Source: Caulobacter sp. UNC279MFTsu5.1 | GTDB lineage: Bacteria > Pseudomonadota > Alphaproteobacteria > Caulobacterales > Caulobacteraceae | NCBI RefSeq assembly: GCF_900114015.1 | Contig: NZ_FORN01000005.1 | Span: 1-64,000 of the forward strand | DNA length: 64,000 nt | Direction of reading: 5' to 3' | Shown here: positions 26,145 to 33,707 of the stretch, piece after piece | Layout: each line of letters opens with the position of its first letter | Numbering within the stretch: the first letter of the stretch is position 1 | Made by a program: the position numbers and the translations under genes | The notes under the pieces: model-generated | What the model saw: the letters and a program-made list of their open reading frames with translations, nothing else | Database searches by the model: none | What the model was told of the DNA's origin: nothing

Positions 26145-27023
26145 CTACCCCCGCAGCCCCGCCGTCTCGGCCAGGAACCAGTCGCGCAGCTTCAGGATCC
26201 GGGCCAGCTTGGGGCTGTCGGCGCGCCAGACGAAGTGGTTGCCGGTGTCGACGCCGAGCTCGCCGGTGAACGGGCGCACCAGGCGGCCCTCGCGCAGGTC
26301 GCGCTCGGCCAGGCCGCTGCGGGCCAGGGCCACGCCCGCGCCGTGGGCGGCGGTGTCCAGCATCAGGGCGGTGTCCTCGAAGGCCAGGCCCTCGCCGCGC
26401 GGCGCCTCGTCCACGCCCATCGCCGTCAGCCACACGCTCCAGGGCCGGCCGACGTGGCGCAGCAGCGGGACGTCCAGCAGGTCGCGCGGCGTGCGCAGCG
26501 GGTGGCGGGCCAGGAATTCGGGGCTGCAGACCGGGTAGATCCGGTCGATCATCAGCACGCTGGACTCCACGCCGGGCCACGACCCGAGGCCGAACCGCAG
26601 GGCGATGTCGACGCCGTCGGTGGTCAGGTCGGCCACCCGGTCGTCGGTCCGGACGATCAGGTCGGGCTCGCCGGTTTCGGCCGCCATCCGGGCCAGGCGA
26701 CCGACCAGCCAGCGGCTGGCGAAGGCGACGCCGCTGCTGATCACCAGCGGGCCGCGCGCCGCCTGCCGGGCCTCGTCGACGCCGGCGTGCAGGGTGGTCA
26801 GCGCCGCCGTCACCTGGTCGGCCAGGCGCTGGCCGGTGGCGGTGGGGACCATGGCGTTGCCCTGGCGGACGAACAGCTTGGTCCCCAGCTCGTCCTCCAG
26901 CTTGCGGATCTGCTGGCTGACCGCGCCATGGGTCACGAACAGCTCGCGAGCCGCGCGGCTGTAGCTGCGATGGCGGGCGGCGGCCTCCAGGGCGGTCAGG
27001 GTCAGGAACGGCGGCAGGCGCAT
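26145..27023 (-). CDS. LysR family regulator, GcvA-like
   Basis: The 292-residue protein has the LysR helix-turn-helix at residues 8-65 (LEAAARHRSYSRAARELFVTHGAVSQQIRKLE) and a C-terminal effector domain. The AVSQQIRxLE and LFVR patterns match the GcvA/AmpR branch. The gene is divergent from the small peptide gene at 27152 and is not next to an obvious metabolic target, so the regulon is unknown. Confidence 0.88.
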   Translation of the reverse strand: MRLPPFLTLTALEAAARHRSYSRAARELFVTHGAVSQQIRKLEDELGTKLFVRQGNAMVPTATGQRLADQVTAALTTLHAGVDEARQAARGPLVISSGVAFASRWLVGRLARMAAETGEPDLIVRTDDRVADLTTDGVDIALRFGLGSWPGVESSVLMIDRIYPVCSPEFLARHPLRTPRDLLDVPLLRHVGRPWSVWLTAMGVDEAPRGEGLAFEDTALMLDTAAHGAGVALARSGLAERDLREGRLVRPFTGELGVDTGNHFVWRADSPKLARILKLRDWFLAETAGLRG

Positions 27024-27151
27024 GGCGGCTTCAGCTTGTTAGTCTGACTGACAAGTTCGCGCAGATACCATCGTTCGTAAAGCCTGCTCCGACGGGGCAT
27101 CTTAGCGGGGTAAGGCCGTCGCGGCCGAAACCCATGCTCACAGGTGCTCCG

Positions 27152-27283
27152 ATGAAACTGCTTCTGATCTCCGGCGTCGCCGTGCTGACCTTCCTGTTCG
27201 CCTCGGTCGACAAGCTCTCGGCCCCGACCTCCAACGCCGCGCCGGCCTGGGACGCCACCACGCCGATCCACAGCCCGCGGTGA
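27152..27283 (+). CDS. Small hypothetical peptide, membrane or exported
   Basis: This 43-residue frame begins MKLLLISGVAVLTFLFASV, a hydrophobic helix that could be a signal or anchor, followed by a polar Ser/Pro-rich tail. A weak AGGTG lies before the ATG. It ends just before a family B repeat. No homologue is recognised, so the call rests on composition only. Confidence 0.45.
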   Translation: MKLLLISGVAVLTFLFASVDKLSAPTSNAAPAWDATTPIHSPR

Positions 27284-27284
27284 G

Positions 27285-27425
27285 GATCTCCTCCCCCTCC
27301 CCCGTGAAACGGGGGAGGGGGCCGCGAAGCGGACGGAGGGGGCGTCCGCAGCCGCCGCCGTGACGCCCCCTCCGTCACGATGCGTATCCGCATCGCGCTA
27401 CCTCCCCCGCGATGCGGGGGAGGAG
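27285..27425. repeat. Family B repeat (GACGGAGGGGGCGTC type)
   Basis: Two hairpin halves, CTCCCCCTCCCCCGTG and its partner, border a centre with GGACGGAGGGGGCGTC and the inverse GACGCCCCCTCCGTCACGATGCG. Related copies lie near 52.9, 61.4 and 63.6 kb. Confidence 0.75.
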
Positions 27426-27431
27426 GAAAGG

Positions 27432-27462
27432 AAAAAGGCCCGGGATCGCTCCCGGGCTTTTT
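27432..27462 (-). terminator. Bidirectional intrinsic terminator
   Basis: GGCCCGGGA and TCCCGGGC form the stem with a 4-base loop. A-run and T-run flank both sides, so it can work in both directions. It lies 16 bases after the DUF4926-like gene stop. Confidence 0.8.
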
Positions 27463-27477
27463 GTTGCGGCGCTGCGG

Positions 27478-27684
27478 TTAAGCGGCCTTGGTGAAGTGCA
27501 GCTTGAGGAGCTCTTCGGGGCGGAAGGTCTCAAGGCCGTAGGTGAAACCGTCGTCGTCGACGAACTCCACCTCGAAGGCCTCGCGCTTGCCGTAGACGCA
27601 GACGATCGTGCCCGTTTGACCTTTGCTGAGGCCCAGATCGGGGCGATCGACCAGCAGGGCGACGACATCAAGTTCGTCCAGCAT
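27478..27684 (-). CDS. DUF4926-like small protein
   Basis: The 68-residue acidic protein has the short SH3-like pattern DVVALLVDRPDLGLSKGQTGTIV and then FEVEFVDDDGFTYGLETFRPEELLKL, typical of DUF4926. The ATG overlaps the TGA of the upstream gene (ATGA). It is the distal gene of a pair whose first member is DUF6883-like. The pair may act together, for example as antagonist and partner, but this is an inference. Confidence 0.75.
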   Translation of the reverse strand: MLDELDVVALLVDRPDLGLSKGQTGTIVCVYGKREAFEVEFVDDDGFTYGLETFRPEELLKLHFTKAA

Positions 27685-28025
27685 CACTTTTCTCGCGCGA
27701 TATAGACCGACGTCAGATGAGTGCGTGAGCCATCGGCGGGAACGATCCAGCCGCTGGTGATCATCGCAGAACGTTGACCAAAGCGGAATAGGAAGTCGAT
27801 GGAGTAGCGCTGGCCCCACGCATCGTGTTCCGTGGCGACCACGTCTTCGGAAGCCGCCGCCAAGCGGAGAGCTTCGATCAGCACCGGCGCATCGTCGCGC
27901 GTCAGGCCAAGTTTTTGCGCGAACAGTCGCGCCTTGTGCTTGCCCACCGGGTGGGTCGGCGACAAGGCGTAGTCGCTCAGCTTGCGCTGGTCGATCTTCA
28001 CATTGTCACCGCCCGGCAGTTTCAA
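27684..28025 (-). CDS. DUF6883-like protein
   Basis: The 113-residue protein has LSDYALSPTHPVGKHKARLFAQKLGLTRDDAPVLIEALRLAA and then WGQRYSIDFLF and ITSGWIV, matching the DUF6883 domain that often occurs at the C-terminus of larger proteins or as a small stand-alone protein. The start is uncertain: TTG at 28025, 8 bases after the etfA stop and behind GGGAAG, or GTG at 28001. It is more AT-rich than the etf genes. The pair follows etfBA on the same strand and is perhaps co-transcribed. Confidence 0.75.
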   Translation of the reverse strand: MKLPGGDNVKIDQRKLSDYALSPTHPVGKHKARLFAQKLGLTRDDAPVLIEALRLAAASEDVVATEHDAWGQRYSIDFLFRFGQRSAMITSGWIVPADGSRTHLTSVYIAREK

Positions 28026-28032
28026 GTCTTGC

Positions 28033-28974
28033 TTACTTCCCGGCCGCCGTCAGGGCGTTCATCAGGTCGGGCACGGCGGACTTGTAGTCGGCCACCAGGC
28101 CGTAGTCGGCGATCTGGAAGATCGGGGCGTCGGCGTCCTTGTTGATCGCGACGATGATCTTGCTGTCCTTCATGCCGGCCAGGTGCTGGATGGCGCCCGA
28201 GATGCCGATGGCGATGTACAGCGACGGCGCGACCACCTTGCCGGTCTGGCCGACCTGGTAGTCGTTGGGGGCGTAGCCCGCGTCGACCGCCGCGCGCGAG
28301 GCGCCGACGGCGGCGCCCAGCTTGTCGGCCAGGGGCTCGATCACCGCGCTGAACTCCTCGGCCGAGCCCATGGCGCGGCCGCCCGAGACGACGATCTTGG
28401 CCGCGGCCAGTTCCGGACGGTCGGACTTGACCATCTCCTCGCTGACGAAGCGGGTCTTAGCCGCATCGGCGCCGCCGACGGTCTCGATCGGGGCCGAGCC
28501 GCCTTCGCCGGCCGCCGCGAAGGCGGTGGGGCGCACGGTGATCACCTTCTTGGCGTCCGAGGTCTGGACGGTCTCCAGCGCGTTGCCGGCGTAAATCGGG
28601 CGCGTGAAGGTGTCGGCCGAGACGACCTCGACGATGTCGCTGATCGGGGCGACGTCCAGCTTGGCGGCGACGCGCGGGGCGAAGTTCTTGCCGCCCGAGG
28701 TGGCCGGCACCAGGATGGCGTCATAGGCGCCGGCCACGGCCAGCACCGCGTCGGCTTCCGCTTCGGCGATCCCATGGCCCAGGGCCTCGCTTTCCGAGAC
28801 CAGCACCTTGCGGACGCCGGCGATCTTGGCGGCCTCGGCGGCGACGCCCGAGACGCCCTGGCCCAGCACCAGCACGTCCACCTCGCCCGACAGCTTCAGG
28901 GCGGCGGTGACGGTCTTGTGGGTGCCGTCGCGCAGGTGCGCGTTGTCGTTATCGGCGACGACGAGAACGGCCAT
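28033..28974 (-). CDS. etfA: Electron transfer flavoprotein alpha subunit
   Basis: The 313-residue protein has the ETF alpha N-terminal domain and the C-terminal FAD domain with [51 protein letters not shown]. It carries electrons from acyl-CoA dehydrogenases to ETF-ubiquinone oxidoreductase. It overlaps etfB by one base (TAATG), which ties their translation. Confidence 0.96.
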   Translation of the reverse strand: MAVLVVADNDNAHLRDGTHKTVTAALKLSGEVDVLVLGQGVSGVAAEAAKIAGVRKVLVSESEALGHGIAEAEADAVLAVAGAYDAILVPATSGGKNFAPRVAAKLDVAPISDIVEVVSADTFTRPIYAGNALETVQTSDAKKVITVRPTAFAAAGEGGSAPIETVGGADAAKTRFVSEEMVKSDRPELAAAKIVVSGGRAMGSAEEFSAVIEPLADKLGAAVGASRAAVDAGYAPNDYQVGQTGKVVAPSLYIAIGISGAIQHLAGMKDSKIIVAINKDADAPIFQIADYGLVADYKSAVPDLMNALTAAGK

Positions 28975-29720
28975 TACAGCACCCCCGCGGTTTTGAGCTT
29001 GGAGACGAGGTCCGTGGCGGACTCGAGCTTGACGCCGGCCGAGCGCTTGGCCGGTTCGGCGACCTTGACGACCTTGAGGCGCGGGGCGACGTCGACGCCG
29101 TAGTCGGCGACGGTCTTGGCCGCGATCTCCTTCTTCTTGGCCTTCATGATGTTGGGCAGGGACGCGTAGCGCGGCTCGTTCAGGCGCAGGTCGGCGGTGA
29201 CGACGGCCGGCAGGTCGACGTCCAGGGTCTGGAGGCCTCCGTCGACTTCGCGGGTGACCTTGGCGGTCGCGCCCGACACCTCGATCGCCGAGGCGTAGGT
29301 GGCCTGCGGCCAGCCCAGCAGGGCCGACAGCATCTGGCCCACGGCGTTGTTGTCGCCGTCGATGGCCTGCTTGCCCATCAGCACCAGGTTCGGTTGCTCC
29401 TCGGCGACCACGGCGGCCAGCAGCTTGGCCACGGCCAGCGGCTCGGGGTCGGCGTCGGTGGTGATCAGGATGCCGCGGTCGCCGCCCATGGCCAGGGCCG
29501 TGCGGATGGTTTCCTGGGCCTGCTGCGGGCCGATGGAGACGATCACGACCTCGTCGGCGGCGCCCTTTTCCTTCAGGCGCACGGCTTCCTCGACCGCGAT
29601 CTCGCAGAAGGGGTTCATCGACATCTTGACGTTCGCCAGGTCGACGCCGGTCTGATCGGGCTTCACCCGGACCTTCACATTGTAATCGATAACCCGTTTG
29701 ACCGGGACCAGAACCTTCAT
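28974..29720 (-). CDS. etfB: Electron transfer flavoprotein beta subunit
   Basis: The 248-residue protein starts [18 protein letters not shown] and has the AMP-binding signature segment [32 protein letters not shown], where ETF beta is recognised. It is the first gene of the etfBA operon. A LiuR-like palindrome lies about 80 bases upstream, so control by acyl-CoA/branched amino acid signals is possible. Confidence 0.96.
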   Translation of the reverse strand: MKVLVPVKRVIDYNVKVRVKPDQTGVDLANVKMSMNPFCEIAVEEAVRLKEKGAADEVVIVSIGPQQAQETIRTALAMGGDRGILITTDADPEPLAVAKLLAAVVAEEQPNLVLMGKQAIDGDNNAVGQMLSALLGWPQATYASAIEVSGATAKVTREVDGGLQTLDVDLPAVVTADLRLNEPRYASLPNIMKAKKKEIAAKTVADYGVDVAPRLKVVKVAEPAKRSAGVKLESATDLVSKLKTAGVL

Positions 29721-29800
29721 CGGTCTACGCCGCCTCCTGGCTAGTTTTTCCTGCCTGCGCCGACGGGATTAGCGCGTCCGTCCAGGTTTGCAAGTTTCCC

Positions 29801-29816
29801 CTGACGTAAACGTAAT
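29801..29816. promoter_or_regulatory. LiuR-like ACGT palindrome upstream of etfB
   Basis: CTGACGTAAACGTAAT resembles the MerR-type LiuR motif (TTGACGTwwACGTAA) described for acyl-CoA/branched-chain amino acid genes in proteobacteria. It lies 81 bases before the etfB start. A second ACGTAA/TTACGT pairing extends to 29836. The assignment is by eye. Confidence 0.45.
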
Positions 29817-29965
29817 GCATTCGCGATCGTTACGTTCAAACAATCGTACGATACTTCCGGCCGCGCGTCTGCCGCGCCGCACACTTCAGCGCAGGGGCGA
29901 ACGGCGGCGCGGACGCGCGCAGAACCCTCTGGCCAGCCCCGCGGCGGGCCAGTATGAGGCGGCCC

Positions 29966-30238
29966 ATGAAGAGCACCATCCCCCGCCTGCAGAAGATCTT
30001 CTTCGCCGTGTTCCTCGGCGCGACCCTCAGCGTCTTCTGCTTCCACTACTTCTACGTCTGGCCGCGGGACCGCTGCGTCGCGCGCGGGCCGGACTACGCC
30101 TGGGCCGGGCGCTGGATGAAGTGCGCCAAGCTCTATTCGATCGAGACCCTGACCCGCCGGCCGCTCAACGTGCCGCCGATCAACACCGATCCGGCGAAGA
30201 TGGAAGGCCCCCGGGCCGAGCATTCGGCGAAGAAATAG
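29966..30238 (+). CDS. Small hypothetical membrane-anchored protein
   Basis: The 90-residue form has one N-terminal helix (FFAVFLGATLSVFCFHYFYVW) and a short polar tail with two Cys (RDRCVA, MKCAKL), which may be periplasmic. An ATG at 29954 would add four residues. No family is recognised. It is divergent from etfB and convergent with the cobalamin adenosyltransferase gene. Confidence 0.65.
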   Translation: MKSTIPRLQKIFFAVFLGATLSVFCFHYFYVWPRDRCVARGPDYAWAGRWMKCAKLYSIETLTRRPLNVPPINTDPAKMEGPRAEHSAKK

Positions 30239-30276
30239 CACCTTGTTCCCCTCTCCCAGAGGGAGAGGGTCCTAAG

Positions 30277-30855
30277 TCACCGCGTGGCCCCCGGCTTCCA
30301 CAGCACGTCGGCCGCGCCGTCGTCGTTGGCCCGGCGGGCGGCGACGAACAGAAGGTCCGACAGGCGATTGAGGTAGCGCAAGGCCGGCGCGCCGACGATC
30401 TCGCCCTCGGTCCCGATCAACTCGACCACCTTGCGCTCGGCCCGGCGGCAGACCGTGCGGGCCACATGCAGGGCCGCGGCGGCGGGGCTGCCGGCCGGCA
30501 GGACGAACGAGGTCAGGGGCGAGAGCCGTTCGTTCATGGCGTCGATCTCGCGCTCCAGCCGCTCGACCTGGCTGTCGACCACCCGCAGCGGCTCCCAGTC
30601 CGGCTTGCCGTTCTGCTCGGGAGTGGCCAGGTCGGCGCCCAGGTCGAACAGGTCGTTCTGGATGCGCTCGAGCAGGGCGTCGAGTTCGGCGTCGCCCTTG
30701 GTGTGCTGGCGCGCCGCGCCGATGAAGGCGTTGGTCTCGTCGACGCCGCCATAGGCCTCGACGCGCAGGGAGGCCTTGCTGACCGGCTGGCCGGTCGAAA
30801 GCCGCGTCAGGCCCTTGTCGCCGGTGCGGGTATAGATGCGGTTCAGCGTCACCAT
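30277..30855 (-). CDS. Cob(I)alamin adenosyltransferase, PduO type
   Basis: The 192-residue protein matches the PduO/MMAB family: YTRTGDKGLTRLSTGQPVSK at the N-terminus binds ATP, and the C-terminal RTVCRRAERKVVEL and NRLSDLLFVAARRAN helices hold the conserved Arg/Asp/Asn. It makes adenosylcobalamin, the cofactor of methylmalonyl-CoA and ethylmalonyl-CoA mutases. This fits the acyl-CoA genes of the window. A HIG1-like gene lies upstream, as is common in alphaproteobacteria. Confidence 0.93.
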   Translation of the reverse strand: MVTLNRIYTRTGDKGLTRLSTGQPVSKASLRVEAYGGVDETNAFIGAARQHTKGDAELDALLERIQNDLFDLGADLATPEQNGKPDWEPLRVVDSQVERLEREIDAMNERLSPLTSFVLPAGSPAAAALHVARTVCRRAERKVVELIGTEGEIVGAPALRYLNRLSDLLFVAARRANDDGAADVLWKPGATR

Positions 30856-30940
30856 CGGCCAGGCCTTTCCACCAGAATGTCCCCCTCTGCCAAAATGTCC
30901 TGGGTCAACTTGCCCTAGCGCAATCGCTGCGCCGTCGTGG

Positions 30941-31060
30941 TCAACTCGCTTCCAGGGAGAGTGTTCTTTGCTCCTCGACCGCCGGCCGGTCCGAACGCGT
31001 GAAGTTCAGCGGCCAGGCGTTCAGTGGCGTTCGTGTCGATCGCTGAAGCGTGATGGTCAT
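30941..31060 (-). CDS. Possible 39-residue peptide
   Basis: An ATG at 31060 stands behind a strong GGGAAGGAGCCTGG ribosome binding site, and the frame runs to TGA at 30941-30943. The peptide is basic at the start and acidic at the end, without a membrane helix. It fills part of the 250-base gap between the HIG1-like and adenosyltransferase genes. No homologue is recognised; only the site and position support it. Confidence 0.35.
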   Translation of the reverse strand: MTITLQRSTRTPLNAWPLNFTRSDRPAVEEQRTLSLEAS

Positions 31061-31103
31061 CCAGGCTCCTTCCCCCCTCTGAGACCCGGACCGATCGTCC
31101 GCT

Positions 31104-31301
31104 TCAGTGATTTCGCCACCAGAAGGCGGCGACCAGCACCAGCACGGCCAGGAACTGCAGCGCCACGCGCAGGCGCATCAGCTTGTTGGAGTAGGAGCGT
31201 CCGAAATCGCCGCCCCGGAACAGGGCGTAGATGCCGACGCAAAGCGTGATCAGGACCGCGCCCAGCACGATCGGGATCAGGAAGTCGAACAAGTGGCTCA
31301 T
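31104..31301 (-). CDS. HIG1-domain twin-helix membrane protein
   Basis: The 65-residue protein has two membrane helices (about 6-27 and 45-61) separated by FRGGDFGRSYSNKLMRLRV, the hallmark HIG1 loop. Bacterial relatives are common beside cobalamin adenosyltransferase genes in alphaproteobacteria. The mitochondrial relatives assist respiratory supercomplexes. The ATG at 31301 was chosen because the helix pattern starts there. Confidence 0.82.
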   Translation of the reverse strand: MSHLFDFLIPIVLGAVLITLCVGIYALFRGGDFGRSYSNKLMRLRVALQFLAVLVLVAAFWWRNH

Positions 31302-31437
31302 GGCGGCGGAAAATAGGCGCTCGCCCCGGGCTTGGCCAGAGACTTGGCCACAGACCGGGCCAGGGCGCGCCCCAATCCCGCCACCCGCCTGACCGCAGAG
31401 TGCCATATCGCGATTCGCCGATCCTGTTCGTTGAGCG

Positions 31438-31486
31438 CATTTGTCGCAGTGACGGGGTGCTATCGATAACATATATGCGACAAATG
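31438..31486. promoter_or_regulatory. Perfect 11-bp inverted repeat upstream of the TetR group
   Basis: CATTTGTCGCA (31438-31448) and TGCGACAAATG (31476-31486) are exact reverse complements with a 27-base AT-richer centre. It lies in the divergent gap between the HIG1-like gene and the coiled-coil/TetR operon. One of the two TetR proteins could bind it. Confidence 0.6.
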
Positions 31487-31649
31487 TAGCCGTTCGTTGA
31501 TTATCGGTTCGTTTTCTGGTTGCGCGCCCTTGTGGCACGGGATAAACGCGCCACCTTCCAATTCCGGTGTGCGTTCGTTGAACATGATCATCCCCTCACC
31601 GCAGGTCATGTCAGCGCCCTTTTTCGGCGGGGAGGCAGGAGAAAACAGA

Positions 31650-31877
31650 ATGGCCCGGGGCGCTCGCATCGCCGTCGCCGACTTCTCCGCGTCCGAGCGG
31701 GAAGACGCCATGGCTGAAGTCCGCCAACTGATCACCGACCTGCGCGACGCCGCGCAGGACGGACGCGCCCTGGCGCGCCGCTACGCCGACGTCCTGACCA
31801 GCGTCGTCGATGAATATTGCCTCGAATTCGAGAAGCGCGCCGAAGCCGCGCTTGCTCGCCTGGAGACCGTGGAATGA
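31650..31877 (+). CDS. Small coiled-coil protein upstream of TetR
   Basis: The 75-residue protein is rich in Ala, Glu, Asp and Arg with a heptad pattern over almost its whole length (VRQLITDLRDAAQDGRALARR onward). An AGGAG site precedes the ATG at 31650; upstream frame is not supported. Its TGA overlaps the ATG of the TetR gene, so the products are probably made together and may interact. No family is recognised. Confidence 0.7.
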   Translation: MARGARIAVADFSASEREDAMAEVRQLITDLRDAAQDGRALARRYADVLTSVVDEYCLEFEKRAEAALARLETVE

Positions 31878-32521
31878 GCTTTGTATCGCTGAACATCGAG
31901 TCGCCGACCGACGCCCCCGTCAAGCTGACGCGTCGCGCCCTGGCCAAGCAGCGCACCCGCGAGCGCGTCCTCTCGGCCGCCCGCCGCCTGTTCACCGAGC
32001 GCGGCTATGAAGGCGCGACCATCCGCGACATCGCCCAGGCCGCCGGCATGTCGACCGGCGCGGTGTTCGCCAGCTTCTCGGACAAGAGCGAGCTGTTCGA
32101 CGAGATCCTGACCGCCGACTACGAGGTCATCTACGCCCAGATGAAGCAGGCCGGCGTCGACGCCGCCACGGTGGAAGAGGGCGTCATCGGCATGTTCGCC
32201 GTCGCCTACGGCTTCCATGTCGAGCAACTGCCGCTGCTGCAGGCTAGCATCGCGGTGTCGTGGACCCGCTCGGAGACCGCCGAGCGCCGCAATCGCGGGC
32301 ATCTCAAGCACATCTTCGCCCTGCTGAATGGCGTTCTGACCCGCGGCGTCGAGCGCGGTGAACTGAAAACCGACGCGGACGTTAAGCTGCTCGCCGAGAT
32401 CATCTGGGACGTGTATGTCGCCAACTATCGCCGGGCGATTTTCGACGCTTGGTCGGTCGAGGCCCTGCTGTCGCGACTTTCGGATCAACTGAAGGTCATC
32501 CTGGCGGGCGCGCGCGCATAA
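31874..32521 (+). CDS. TetR family regulator
   Basis: The 215-residue protein has a TetR helix-turn-helix at about residues 25-70: RVLSAARRLFTERGYEGATIRDIAQAAGMSTGAVFASFSDKSELF. A GC-rich hairpin follows. It is translationally coupled to the small coiled-coil gene and followed by another TetR gene 85 bases later. The regulated genes are not known; the inverted repeat at 31438 is a candidate site. Confidence 0.88.
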   Translation: MSFVSLNIESPTDAPVKLTRRALAKQRTRERVLSAARRLFTERGYEGATIRDIAQAAGMSTGAVFASFSDKSELFDEILTADYEVIYAQMKQAGVDAATVEEGVIGMFAVAYGFHVEQLPLLQASIAVSWTRSETAERRNRGHLKHIFALLNGVLTRGVERGELKTDADVKLLAEIIWDVYVANYRRAIFDAWSVEALLSRLSDQLKVILAGARA

Positions 32522-32529
32522 GATTTCGG

Positions 32530-32568
32530 CCGGGGGCGGACGCTCTTCGCCGGAGCGTTCGCCCCCGG
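32530..32568 (+). terminator. GC-rich hairpin after the first TetR gene
   Basis: CCGGGGGCGGACGCTC pairs with GAGCGTTCGCCCCCGG with one mismatch and a 7-base loop. There is no long T-run, only an AT-rich stretch after it. Confidence 0.5.
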
Positions 32569-32606
32569 ATCAATAAAGCGACGCAGACTATCCGGGGGGA
32601 CGGTGC

Positions 32607-33209
32607 GTGGGGGTTAGGGACGAGCAGAAACAGGCGACGCGCGAGAAGGTTCTCGAAGCGGCGCGCGACCTGTTCAACGAGACGGGCTACGAAGAGACCA
32701 CCATTCGGGCGATCGCCGAACGGGCGGGGGTCTCGGTCGGCAGCGTGTTCACCACCTTCGCCTCCAAGGCGGAGGTGCTCAGCCATGTCATGGATAAGCG
32801 CCTGGGCGAGCTCTATGCCGAGTTCGACCGGGTCGTGCCGTTCCTGCGCGGCTCGACGGCGGATCGGCTGTGCTCGATCTTCGCCATCCATTACGAGTTC
32901 GAGACCCGGCGGGTGAAGCTGTTCCTGGCTCACATCGCCGCTTCCTACAGCCCCAGCCAGGATCCCGGCGTCACGCCGTACGGCCGCAACGAGCGCCTGA
33001 TCCAGATGCTGCGCGAGGTGCTGGAGGAGGGGATCGAGCGCGGCGACGTGCGAGCGGACCTCGACCCGCAGCTGGCCATCGACGTGCTCAAGGCCGCCTA
33101 TGCCTGGAACTACCGCCTGGCCGCCTGCCGCGAAGCGTCGGCGGCCGAGCTGTCGGCGATGATGGACCGGCAGATCCTGTTCATCGCCGAGGGCTGGCGG
33201 CCGGTTTAG
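32607..33209 (+). CDS. Second TetR family regulator
   Basis: The 200-residue protein has the TetR helix-turn-helix at about residues 12-58: REKVLEAARDLFNETGYEETTIRAIAERAGVSVGSVFTTFASKAEVL. The C-terminal domain is like that of the first TetR gene in length. The start is GTG at 32607 with GGGGGGA before it. The two may be paralogues; their DNA-reading helices differ. Confidence 0.86.
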   Translation: MGVRDEQKQATREKVLEAARDLFNETGYEETTIRAIAERAGVSVGSVFTTFASKAEVLSHVMDKRLGELYAEFDRVVPFLRGSTADRLCSIFAIHYEFETRRVKLFLAHIAASYSPSQDPGVTPYGRNERLIQMLREVLEEGIERGDVRADLDPQLAIDVLKAAYAWNYRLAACREASAAELSAMMDRQILFIAEGWRPV

Positions 33210-33242
33210 GCGCCGCGGACAGTAGAGATTGAAGGCGGTTTT

Positions 33243-33365
33243 CGGCGTACGCCGTGCGTCCTTCGAGGCTCGCCTTCGGCTCGCACCTCAGGATGAGGCA
33301 GCTTTGCCGACATCCTCATCCTGAGGCGCCTCCGCAGGAGGCCTCGAAGGACGCAAAGCGGTTCC
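33243..33365. repeat. Family C palindromic repeat (TCCTTCGAGG type)
   Basis: CGTCCTTCGAGGCTCGCC and GAGGCCTCGAAGGACGC at the ends and CTCAGGATGAGG / CCTCATCCTGAGG inside form a long hairpin. It lies between the convergent TetR and pilin-like genes. This sequence type is widespread in alphaproteobacterial intergenic DNA. Confidence 0.75.
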
Positions 33366-33384
33366 TCTAGGGCGCCGCAAGGCC

Positions 33385-33576
33385 CTAGCCCAGCGCGCGC
33401 AAAAGGCTCGCCATCGCCTGCTGGAAGGGCTTGAGCAGCGTCGCCGCGCCGCTGGCGGCCTTGACGGTGTAGATCATCACCGCGGTCAGGCTCAGGATCA
33501 GCGCGTTCTCGACCGCCGCCCCGCCGGTCTCGGTCTCGGCGAAGGCGCGAAGGGGGCGGCGACGGCTGGGCGGCAT
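33385..33576 (-). CDS. Flp-like small pilin
   Basis: The 63-residue protein has a basic start and then ETGGAAVENALILSLTAVMIYTV, close to the Flp pilin pattern G-x-x-x-x-E-Y/N and a single hydrophobic helix. The prepilin peptidase would cut after a Gly. No tad or cpa genes are next to it, so this is an orphan copy. The ATG at 33576 has only a weak site. The call is from the helix pattern alone. Confidence 0.55.
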   Translation of the reverse strand: MPPSRRRPLRAFAETETGGAAVENALILSLTAVMIYTVKAASGAATLLKPFQQAMASLLRALG

Positions 33577-33649
33577 GGCGTGTGCTCTTTCGGGACTGAC
33601 GCCGCGCAACCTGCAATAGGTGTGCTGTTTGTCGTCCAACTCCCAACGC

Positions 33650-33682
33650 CCGTCATCCTCGGAACATGTCCGAGGATGACGG
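33650..33682. repeat. Perfect 14-bp hairpin between convergent regions
   Basis: CCGTCATCCTCGGA and TCCGAGGATGACGG flank a 5-base loop. It could be a terminator of the serine hydrolase gene, which ends at 33708 on the minus strand, or a shortened member of the GTCATCC repeat group. Confidence 0.6.
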
Positions 33683-33707
33683 TTAGTACTTGGCGGAGGT
33701 GGGGACC

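Noticed and set aside
27285..27425. Possible CRISPR-like repeats at family B sites
   Set aside because: The units are palindromes that occur once or twice per site. There is no regular spacer length and no cas gene.
30836..31249. Plus-strand frame of 137 codons between the adenosyltransferase and HIG1-like genes
   Set aside because: Composition is Arg/Pro/Cys-rich as in antisense frames, and it covers the start of one real gene and the end of the other.
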